Source: CAYVFC01 sp964450715 (GTDB lineage Bacteria > Myxococcota_A > Polyangia > Polyangiales > JAFGIB01). Taken from it: a stretch of DNA of 5,557 nucleotides. The stretch's first letter is position 1. Every line of letters starts with the position of its first letter. The position numbers and the translations under genes were made by a program. The notes under the pieces are model-generated. The model saw only the letters and a program-made list of their open reading frames with translations, was not told where the DNA came from and ran no database searches. Positions 1 to 5,348 of the stretch are shown piece after piece. The stretch covers positions 1 to 5,557 of the forward strand of contig CAYVFC010000254.1 of assembly GCA_964450715.1 (NCBI GenBank), in the 5' to 3' direction.

Positions 1-218
1 TCGGCGCACCAGTCCGAGGGCCCGCAGTCGCTTCCGGGGAAGGTGCCGTCCGGCAGGCANNNNNNNNNNNNNNNNNNNNNNNNNNNNNNNNNNNNNNNNN
101 NNNNNNNNNNNNNNNNNNNNNNNNNNNNNNNNNNNNNNNNNNNNNNNNNNNNNNNNNNNTCGGCGCACCAGTCCGAGGGCCCGCAGTCGCTTCCGGGGAA
201 GGTGCCGTCCGGCAAACA
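1..218. repeat. Near-identical 59-bp flanks on both sides of the N gap
   Basis: Bases 1-59 and 160-218 agree at 57 of 59 positions; the first 55 bases are identical and only positions 56 and 57 (gg versus aa) differ. Both copies encode, on the minus strand, the CLPDGTFPGSDC...WCA end of a lipoprotein module. The copies may be true adjacent repeat units, or the same sequence duplicated at a contig join. Identity of exactly 55 bases equals a k-mer size often used by de Bruijn assemblers, which makes an assembly origin plausible. This is inference, because the identity may extend to the left of the window. Confidence 0.75.
60..159. other. Assembly gap of 100 N
   Basis: Exactly 100 consecutive unknown bases, the usual placeholder for a scaffold gap of unknown size. 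It sits inside the repetitive 3' part of the Cys-rich lipoprotein gene, so collapse of tandem repeats is the likely cause. The number of repeat modules missing here cannot be known from this sequence. Confidence 0.97.
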
Positions 219-548
219 CGAGCCTTCTCCGGTGAAACACGAATAGCCCGTGTAACAGCTGCCCTCGTCGCATTCGCTCACGCACAGTTCGCCGGCGACT
301 GCCGAGCACATCATCGACTCGTCGATGATATTGCACAACGAATCGCCGTACGTCGAGCAATCCAGCACGCAGATGTCGTTTTCGCACCTCAGATCGGCGA
401 TATCGATACCGTCTAGGTCCTGATCGCACTCATCGCTAACCGCATCACGACAGGGGCTGCCGGGGAAGGTGCCGTCGGGCAGACACGCATTGTCCGAATT
501 CAGACACGCGTATCCCGCGTCGCATGCGCCGTCGGAGCAGCCCCGCAC

Positions 549-2207
549 TCAATATCCGTATTTGTCAAAACAGGTCAGCTCCGCGCTCACGCCGCCGCAC
601 AGCGTATCGCCGCCAGTCGAGCAGTCGACCACGCAGGCGCCATCCGCGCAGACCATGTCCACGTCGGGGTTGCCGTCCAGGTCGCTATCGCATGGATCGT
701 TCAGGTCCGAACGACACGGCCCGCCCGGGAAGGAGCCTGCCGGCAGGCAGACGTCGCTGGAAAACACACCGTAGGCGCAAACCAGGCTGGCGTCTATACC
801 GCCACACAGGGCGTCGCCACCGACGCTGCAGTCGATGAGGCAGGTATCGTCAATGCAGAGCATGTCCGCGCTGCCGCCGCCGTCCAGATCCAGGCTATCG
901 CACTCGTTGCTGCTGTCGCAGTCGCCACCGGGAAAGGAGCCTGCCGGCAGGCAGACATGGCTGGAAAACACACCGTAGGCGCATATCAGGCTGGCGTCCA
1001 CGTCCGCGCATAGCGCGTCGCCGCCGGTGGCGCAGTCGACCAGACATAGATCGTCGATGCAGAGCATGTCCGCGGTAGCGTCGTCGTCCAGGTCCACTAC
1101 GTCGCAGGTGTCGTCGGGATCGCAGGGCCCGCCCGGAAAAGAACCCAGCGGTAGACAAACAGACGGGCTTAGCGTGTCGGCGCAATTCAGCCCCGAGTGG
1201 ATATCCGTGCAGGTGCTCTCCTCGGAGCACTTGGTCATGCACTGACCGCCCGCGCCGCCCACGCAGCTGGTGTCCGTGTCTTCACAGTCGCCGTTTTCAT
1301 CGCAGCGCGCGGGCGGCTGGCACGCGGCATCTTGACAAACCGCGCCGGCCGGACAGTCCTCGTTGTCTTCGCAGACCTCGGGCACGCATATTCCCGCGTT
1401 GTCCGGATCCCCTTCCAGCGGCTGGCAGACCTCGTAGACCAGCAGATTGCACACTTCGCCCGGGTCGGCCGGATCGCACTGCAGCAAGCAGAAACCGCCT
1501 GTCGAAGACAGTGCTGTCGTATCCGGGTAGCAAATACGGTCGCTGTTCGCTGTGTCGCAGGGGTCATTCGCCGTCAGGTCACATTCTGGTGGTAGCTTGC
1601 ACAGACCGGTTGATGAATCGCACCACGAACCGGCTTCGCAAGAAGTCTCGTCGCACTCGGGCACACAGATATTGACGTCGGTTCTGCTCAGCGGCTGGCA
1701 AACGTAGCCCTCTCCCGGCCGGCAGGTGACATCCGGATCGCAGTAAGCCACACATATCGGCGGCGCGTCGCCCGGCACGTCGTAGCAGTGCGAGCCCGGA
1801 GGGCAGAGCGTATCTTCGTCGCAATTCAAGATCGAGCAGTAACCGTTCGGCATGGTTCCATCCGGAACGCAGACGCCGCTCTCGCATTCGTCATTCGAAT
1901 CGCAAGGCGAGCCTACCTCCCCGGGCGCGATGGTCGTACCGTCGCCCACGGCCAGGCACGCGCCGTCCACTTCTTCGGTGCCCTGACCGCAGACCAGCTC
2001 GACGCCTCCGTCACCGGGCGTTGCGTCCGGCGCTCCCGCGTCCGCGCCACCGTCGACGGCACCGTCGAAACCGATGGGAACACATTCGCCGTTCCGCTCG
2101 ACCGTTCCGTCGCCGCAGGTGAGATCGTCGTCGCCGCAACCTAAAACGCCTACGGCGAGAATCGCAACGATAAACGCATCAGAAATCCCGAGTACCCGAT
2201 ATTTCAT
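549..2207 (-). CDS. Cysteine-rich, repeat-containing secreted lipoprotein
   Basis: 552 codons. The start is supported by an AAGGGG ribosome binding site six bases upstream and by a lipoprotein signal: basic residues K2 and R4, a hydrophobic stretch at 11-23, and the lipobox VLGC with the lipidated Cys at 24, followed by GDDD. The mature protein should be anchored to a membrane, probably the outer one. It contains 64 cysteines. Residues 31-44 (CGDGTVERNGECVP) and 73-86 (CGQGTEEVDGACLA) are two copies of a short motif, separated by an Ala/Gly/Asp linker (47-69). Residues 98-350 are irregular Cys-rich modules with CxxxxxCxxGxC spacing. From 351 there are 68-residue repeats: CLPxGSFPGGxC, an acidic DLDGxxxxD loop resembling a calcium site, then DCxxGGDxLC. 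The style resembles myxobacterial Cys-rich extracellular proteins, but I cannot name a family or function. The TGA that ends it stands at an expected Cys and coding resumes beyond it, so the true protein is probably longer. Confidence 0.85.
   Translation of the reverse strand: MKYRVLGISDAFIVAILAVGVLGCGDDDLTCGDGTVERNGECVPIGFDGAVDGGADAGAPDATPGDGGVELVCGQGTEEVDGACLAVGDGTTIAPGEVGSPCDSNDECESGVCVPDGTMPNGYCSILNCDEDTLCPPGSHCYDVPGDAPPICVAYCDPDVTCRPGEGYVCQPLSRTDVNICVPECDETSCEAGSWCDSSTGLCKLPPECDLTANDPCDTANSDRICYPDTTALSSTGGFCLLQCDPADPGEVCNLLVYEVCQPLEGDPDNAGICVPEVCEDNEDCPAGAVCQDAACQPPARCDENGDCEDTDTSCVGGAGGQCMTKCSEESTCTDIHSGLNCADTLSPSVCLPLGSFPGGPCDPDDTCDVVDLDDDATADMLCIDDLCLVDCATGGDALCADVDASLICAYGVFSSHVCLPAGSFPGGDCDSSNECDSLDLDGGGSADMLCIDDTCLIDCSVGGDALCGGIDASLVCAYGVFSSDVCLPAGSFPGGPCRSDLNDPCDSDLDGNPDVDMVCADGACVVDCSTGGDTLCGGVSAELTCFDKYGY
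750..1157 (-). repeat. 204-bp tandem coding repeat (two full 68-residue modules)
   Basis: Residues 351-418 (954-1157) and 419-486 (750-953) of the lipoprotein are two modules of equal length. Each runs CLPxGSFPGGxC - DxxxxCD - DLDxxxxAD - MLCIDDxCL-DC-xxGGDALC - DASLxCAYGVFSSxV. A diverged third copy starts at residue 487 and runs into the TGA; further diverged copies lie beyond it. At DNA level the segments from 730 and from 934 are nearly identical over about 50 bases, offset by exactly 204 bp, which points to recent duplication or gene conversion. The acidic loop carries the DxDxDG-like spacing seen in calcium-binding loops; calcium binding itself is inference. Confidence 0.85.
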
Positions 2208-2213
2208 TGTCTA

Positions 2214-2219
2214 CCCCTT
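2214..2219 (-). promoter_or_regulatory. Ribosome binding site of the Cys-rich lipoprotein gene
   Basis: AAGGGG on the minus strand, six bases before the ATG at 2205-2207. It is a good purine-rich Shine-Dalgarno match at normal spacing and fixes the start chosen for the lipoprotein. Confidence 0.7.
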
Positions 2220-2319
2220 GCCGAGCCCGTCCTCAGCGCTATTCGAGAGTGACAGAACCTTACGCCCGTCGATCCGCCTTTCGGTTTAGCTGTAATCGGC
2301 CACGGTCGTGCAGATTTCG

Positions 2320-2348
2320 ATTGTATATTGGATCTACTCCTCTGTTCC
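2320..2348 (-). promoter_or_regulatory. Candidate promoter for the lipoprotein gene
   Basis: On the minus strand, TACAAT (2320-2325, five of six matches to the sigma-70 -10 box) lies 17 bases downstream of GGAACA (2343-2348), a poor -35 match. It lies in a stretch that is visibly AT-richer than the genes and would give a leader of roughly 105 bases. The GGAAC core also recalls ECF-sigma -35 boxes, but the -10 does not fit that class. The call rests on pattern only. Confidence 0.25.
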
Positions 2349-2541
2349 ATAGATTTCGCATAACCATCGTCGTATTTCGGGTAACCAAACGACGTCTGCA
2401 AGCTGTATCAGGGGGCCCTTGCGAAGCTATAGTGTACTTTTTGAACACAATGACAGCAGCGCCTATCTTCCCACATTCGCCTACCCGCGCGTAAAAGCTC
2501 ACTTTCTCGCGGCGTCGCTACCAGGTCTATTTCACCGTTTC

Positions 2542-2560
2542 CGCACCGCGTTTTGGTGCG
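2542..2560 (-). terminator. Small hairpin downstream of the receptor gene (weak terminator candidate)
   Basis: CGCACC (2542-2547) and GGTGCG (2555-2560) form a perfect 6-bp stem with a 7-base loop, about 180 bases past the receptor's stop codon. No T-run follows on the minus strand, so it is a poor intrinsic terminator. It is recorded because no better terminator is visible between the two genes. Confidence 0.2.
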
Positions 2561-2675
2561 CTGACGGGATAGAGGAATAGAGGGACGAAAGCGTTTGCGG
2601 TTCGGCTCTCGGGGAGGCGAGCGCCGCAGACCGAGCTCGCATCAGATCCATACCATGCAGACCCGCTCGCGCACA

Positions 2676-2729
2676 CCTGGCGCTCCTCTCGCTACCGCAC
2701 TCCCTGGCGCTCCTCTCGCTACCGCACTC
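2676..2729. repeat. Perfect 27-bp tandem duplication
   Basis: Bases 2676-2702 and 2703-2729 are identical 27-mers that begin CCTGGCGCTCCTCTCG on the plus strand. They start 10 bp from the receptor's stop codon at 2739-2741. The period is a multiple of three, but the receptor's stop lies upstream in the reading direction, so the repeat is not translated. It may be a local slippage product or part of a dispersed intergenic repeat; only two copies are visible here. Confidence 0.9.
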
Positions 2730-2738
2730 ACGCTCCGG

Positions 2739-4904
2739 TCAATTGCAGGCCTCGGGGCGAATGCTTTCGTATTCCGAACCGCCGCGCTCGCGCGACTCGA
2801 CCGCCGCATCCCGTCCCTTCTTGATCACCACCAGCGTCACGTCATCCAGGCAGCGGTAGCCGTCCAACTCCCTGAGCAAACCGTCGCGGATCTCGTCCGT
2901 CGACAGTGGCCCCAGTCTCTCGAAACACCCGGCCAGCTTCTCGTCGCCGAACATCTCTCGCGCGCGCGTACGCTCACCTTCCGCCGTCTGGGTCTCCTGC
3001 ACCGCTTCGGTGATCCCGTCGGTATAGAGTAGAAACGCGTCGCCTTCCTCTACGAAAAACGTATCGTCGCTCAGAAGCCCGTCTATGTCATCCAGGATAC
3101 CGATCCAGGTGCCGTCCGTTTCGATGCTCTCGACCTTTCGGGTCTTGGCCCTGTAGACCAGGATATCCTGGTGGAGACCCGAATAGTGAACCGCGCCGTT
3201 CTTGTGGGCGGCGAGCACCGTTATGGTCATGTACTTCTCCCCACCCAGCTGCCGGATGTTCTTGGCGATCGTTCGATTGATAACGGTCAGCAACTCGGAA
3301 GGGGCCATCTCCGGATTGCCCACCAGGGTGACGTTGATGGCGGTCTGAACCATCATCATTACGAGCCCGGCCGGCACGCCGTGACCGGAAACGTCTCCGA
3401 TCACCACCCAGTCATACCCTCCGATATTGATAACGTCGTAGTAATCGCCTCCGACCTCGTCCATCGGATTCATGTATACGGATATGTCGTATCCCGGGAT
3501 CCTCGGCGCCTCCGGCAACAGGACCGTCTGGATCTTCTTCGCCAGCGCCATCTCGCCCCAGAGCGCGTCTCGGGTCTGGGTGAGCTGCGTATTGGTCGTC
3601 GCCAGTTTCTCCATGGCGAACTGCAGCTCCCTCGTTCGCTCGCTCACCCGGTCCTCGAGCCCCGTGTTCAGTACCTGCAACTCGATCCGCATGACGTTGA
3701 TGCGGTCGGCCAGCGCGATGGCAAAGAGGGTTTCGGTGATCACGGCTCCCGCGTAGTGAGCCCAGTTGGTCAGGGGGTTGGAGGGAAGGATACCGAAGAG
3801 CATGAGCAGCCAGATGGCAGCCAGACTGATGAAGAATATCAGGGCCAGCAGAAAAAAGCGGGCGATACGGCTCTTGCGTAGCGCGTTGATCAGCACCAGC
3901 CAGAAAACGTAGTTGCAGGTCAACAGGCCGAGACCGGCCGTCAGGACGATGGCGAGGTGGTATTCGAGAAAGATGCTGAGAACGAAAGCGAACATACACA
4001 CGGCGATGACCGCTATTCCCAGCCGGTGCAGGAGCGGCGTTCGCTCCTTGCAGTCCAGAGCGCTCAAGATGAAACCATTTCCGAACACCAGGTAGAGAGC
4101 GATGAACGGTGGCAGGCAGAAGTTCGCCCAGCGCGGATAATCGGGCCAGAGGAACTGAAAAGCGATGCCGTTCTGCGCCGAGGTGAACAGCAATAGCATG
4201 AGAATGTTCAGGGCGTAGTAGAGGTAATCCCGGTGGCGTATGAAGAAGAAAATGACCAGGTTGTACAGCATCATCACCAGGGAGACACCGTAGAAAAGCA
4301 TCAGAATGTAGTAGTCGGTATACGAATCGTCGCGGAAGCTATCGATCGACCACAGGGTCAGGTTGAACTGCATGGAGCTTCCGGTCTGCTGGTGGATGTA
4401 GTACTCCGCGGACGACTCTGCGGGAACGGACAGGGGGAAAACAAAGTTCTTGTGCTTGAAGGGCCGCTCGTGGAACGGCCGCAGATCCCCCGCTTCGATC
4501 ACGGCGTACCCGCCGTCCCGCGGGTAGTAAAACGAAATGCGATCGATCAGGGGATAGGCCTGTTCGAGGTAGAATGAAACCGTTTCCGGAGTGGGATTTT
4601 CTACCGTGAAACGCACCCAGTATGCCGACTCGGTAAAACCGAACGCCAGCATATCGCTTTCCGCTCTCTTCCACGCCTTCCGGTGGGTTTCGCCGCGAAT
4701 CGCGTCAAACGAGAGCCTACCGCTCTCATCCTCGAAATACTCGATGTACATCCCCAGCGTCGTCCGGGTGAGGTTTTCATCCAGGCGGACAGCAGGAATC
4801 CGATTGTCGTCCGCCCGAACCGTAGAGGGCAAAACCGGTACACCGACGGCGACCACGAGACCCATACATACAAATGCTACAATGTACGACTCTGTGTTCT
4901 TCAT
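2739..4904 (-). CDS. 7TMR-DISM receptor fused to a SpoIIE/RsbU-type PP2C serine phosphatase
   Basis: 721 residues, complete. Residues 1-31 look like a cleavable signal peptide (TVRA|DD). About 44-190 is a periplasmic domain with the AYWVRFTVENPT signature of 7TMR-DISMED2 domains. Seven hydrophobic segments follow at roughly 198-221, 228-248, 262-282, 294-313, 316-339, 348-371 and 382-400 (7TMR-DISM_7TM). A predicted coiled coil (about 403-450) joins them to the phosphatase (about 451-696). The phosphatase has IQTVLLP, MDEVGGDYYDV (D487), VIGDVSGHGVPAGL (D504), LLYTDGITEA (D629) and DDVTLVVI (D687, D688), so all metal-binding motifs are intact. By family knowledge such enzymes dephosphorylate STAS-domain anti-sigma antagonists or related partners; here an outside signal would control it directly. 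SGLHQD stands where many relatives have AGHPP. The ribosome binding site is weak. No STAS, anti-sigma or sigma gene is next to it. The ligand is unknown. Confidence 0.93.
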   Translation of the reverse strand: MKNTESYIVAFVCMGLVVAVGVPVLPSTVRADDNRIPAVRLDENLTRTTLGMYIEYFEDESGRLSFDAIRGETHRKAWKRAESDMLAFGFTESAYWVRFTVENPTPETVSFYLEQAYPLIDRISFYYPRDGGYAVIEAGDLRPFHERPFKHKNFVFPLSVPAESSAEYYIHQQTGSSMQFNLTLWSIDSFRDDSYTDYYILMLFYGVSLVMMLYNLVIFFFIRHRDYLYYALNILMLLLFTSAQNGIAFQFLWPDYPRWANFCLPPFIALYLVFGNGFILSALDCKERTPLLHRLGIAVIAVCMFAFVLSIFLEYHLAIVLTAGLGLLTCNYVFWLVLINALRKSRIARFFLLALIFFISLAAIWLLMLFGILPSNPLTNWAHYAGAVITETLFAIALADRINVMRIELQVLNTGLEDRVSERTRELQFAMEKLATTNTQLTQTRDALWGEMALAKKIQTVLLPEAPRIPGYDISVYMNPMDEVGGDYYDVINIGGYDWVVIGDVSGHGVPAGLVMMMVQTAINVTLVGNPEMAPSELLTVINRTIAKNIRQLGGEKYMTITVLAAHKNGAVHYSGLHQDILVYRAKTRKVESIETDGTWIGILDDIDGLLSDDTFFVEEGDAFLLYTDGITEAVQETQTAEGERTRAREMFGDEKLAGCFERLGPLSTDEIRDGLLRELDGYRCLDDVTLVVIKKGRDAAVESRERGGSEYESIRPEACN

Positions 4905-4924
4905 ATCCAGCGTCTGAAATATTC

Positions 4925-4954
4925 ATGATAGTCCCGATCCCCGTCTACCGACAA
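4925..4954 (-). promoter_or_regulatory. Candidate sigma-70-like promoter of the receptor gene
   Basis: On the minus strand, TTGTCG (4949-4954; four of six to TTGACA) and TATCAT (4925-4930; five of six to TATAAT) are separated by 18 bases. Transcription would start near 4918, leaving a leader of only about a dozen bases before the ATG at 4904. That fits the absence of a strong Shine-Dalgarno sequence there. The match is by eye and could be chance. Confidence 0.4.
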
Positions 4955-5057
4955 GCCGACTTTCCGTTCGAACTCTGCTTGAATGGAGTACTCGGCTAAT
5001 TTTCTGGTACCACCTGGTCACTTACTCGACTACCTGCGCCAATTGGCCATGAGCAGG

Positions 5058-5072
5058 GCGCCTGCCGGGCGC
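5058..5072. repeat. Short GC-rich hairpin
   Basis: GCGCC (5058-5062) and GGCGC (5068-5072) form a 5-bp stem around a 5-base loop. It lies about 30 bp outside the left end of the inverted-repeat element. There is no T-run on either side, so terminator function is not supported. Confidence 0.3.
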
Positions 5073-5099
5073 GGGGAGGCCAGGACCGGGCGGAGAGGG

Positions 5100-5295
5100 T
5101 TAGGAGGCACCGCAAAATAGACGATCCGGTTGCAGCCGCGTGGGCGGGCGCACTCGCGGCTTTCGTCCTGGGTAAAGTCCTCGAAATAGCGCTCTCGACC
5201 GCAGGGAGAGATCTCTACGGTTTTTCCTGCGGGCGCGCTCGCGATTGCGCTCCGCCGACGCGCCCGGTCTCGTATCGTTTTGCGGTGCCTCCTAA
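5100..5295. mobile_element. MITE-like element with 18-bp perfect terminal inverted repeats
   Basis: TTAGGAGGCACCGCAAAA at 5100-5117 is matched perfectly and in inverse orientation at 5278-5295. The outermost bases can be read as a TA dinucleotide at each end (5101-5102 and 5293-5294). This leaves a 190-bp element (5103-5292) with 15-bp inverted termini and a TA target duplication, as made by IS630/Tc1-mariner-type transposases. Similarity between the two ends continues imperfectly inward (GACGAT-CCGG-GCGT versus GATACGA-CCGG-GCGT when both are read inward). The interior has no transposase; it contains a 7-bp inverted repeat (5134-5140 with 5155-5161) and the palindrome AGAGATCTCT (5207-5216). 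It lies between the Cys-rich gene fragment and the receptor gene and disrupts neither. A non-mobile long-range RNA hairpin is the alternative. The inverted repeat is certain; mobility is inference. Confidence 0.55.
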
Positions 5296-5348
5296 GCTCG
5301 ATCTGGGAAATCCAGCTTTGTCCCGTGCCTCTCTGGACGAGGTCCCCG

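Larger units (their letters stand above)
1..548 (-). pseudogene. In-frame 3' continuation of the Cys-rich lipoprotein beyond its TGA (partial, gapped)
   Basis: Downstream of the TGA at 549-551 the same frame stays open to the window edge, apart from the 100 Ns at 60-159. It reads as the same kind of protein: a VRGCSDGACDAGYACL segment, then CLPDGTFPGSPC, an acidic QDLDGIDIAD stretch, CENDICVLDCSTYGDSLC, and CVSECDEGSCYTGYSC leading into CLPDGTFPGSDC again. These match the CLPxGSFPGGxC...DxDGxxxxDMxC...DCSxGGDxLC modules upstream of the TGA, so this is the rest of one long gene rather than chance. No convincing start codon or ribosome binding site lies just after the TGA; a GTG is its very next codon but has no purine-rich sequence at the right distance. 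I infer a gene broken by a nonsense change or base error, or a recoded TGA. The true 3' end is outside the window. The two flanks of the gap are in the same phase, but the N length is probably a placeholder. Confidence 0.7.
2208..2738. other. 531-bp intergenic region between receptor and lipoprotein genes
   Basis: No credible gene is seen here. Two minus-strand open frames (2204-2401 and 2260-2502) overlap each other in different frames, have no family resemblance and look like chance. The region holds, in the direction of transcription, a 27-bp tandem duplication just after the receptor's stop, a small hairpin near 2542-2560, an imperfect 17-bp palindrome at 2432-2448 (GTGT and ACAC arms around a T-run), the weak promoter candidate and the ribosome binding site. 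Its 3' half (about 2281-2460) is AT-richer than the flanking genes, as expected for a regulatory region. Confidence 0.6.
4905..5348. other. 444-bp intergenic region upstream of the receptor gene
   Basis: No credible gene. A minus-strand frame at 5030-5428 overlaps the end of the Cys-rich gene in another frame, crosses the inverted-repeat element and is Arg/Pro/Ala-rich, so it is judged spurious. The region contains, towards the receptor gene, the MITE-like element, a small GC-rich hairpin, an ACCACCTGGT partial palindrome near 5010, and the candidate promoter at 4925-4954. No clear terminator for the upstream Cys-rich gene is visible in the 53 bases between its stop and the element. Confidence 0.6.

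Noticed and set aside
1197..1595. 132-codon plus-strand frame opposite the lipoprotein gene
   Set aside because: It is a shadow of the Cys-rich reading frame, with no support of its own.
2204..2401. 65-codon minus-strand frame whose TGA overlaps the lipoprotein ATG (ATGA), suggesting translational coupling
   Set aside because: Composition is basic and low in structure, it overlaps another frame (2260-2502), and the lipoprotein has its own good ribosome binding site. The overlap is probably chance.
2260..2502. 80-codon minus-strand frame in the intergenic region
   Set aside because: No recognisable motif or good ribosome binding site, and it overlaps the previous frame.
2550..2741. Readthrough of the receptor's TGA, since the frame stays open for about 70 codons
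   Set aside because: The phosphatase domain is complete before the stop, and the open frame follows from GC richness and the 27-bp duplication. No domain resumes after it.
3171..3881. 236-codon plus-strand frame opposite the receptor gene
   Set aside because: It is antisense to a gene with clear conserved motifs; His/Asp/Arg-rich content is a GC-codon shadow.
5099..5296. Integron attC site suggested by GTTAGG and CCTAAG at the ends of the inverted repeat
   Set aside because: attC sites have RYYYAAC on the left and GTTRRRY on the right; here the order is reversed and the last bases do not fit.
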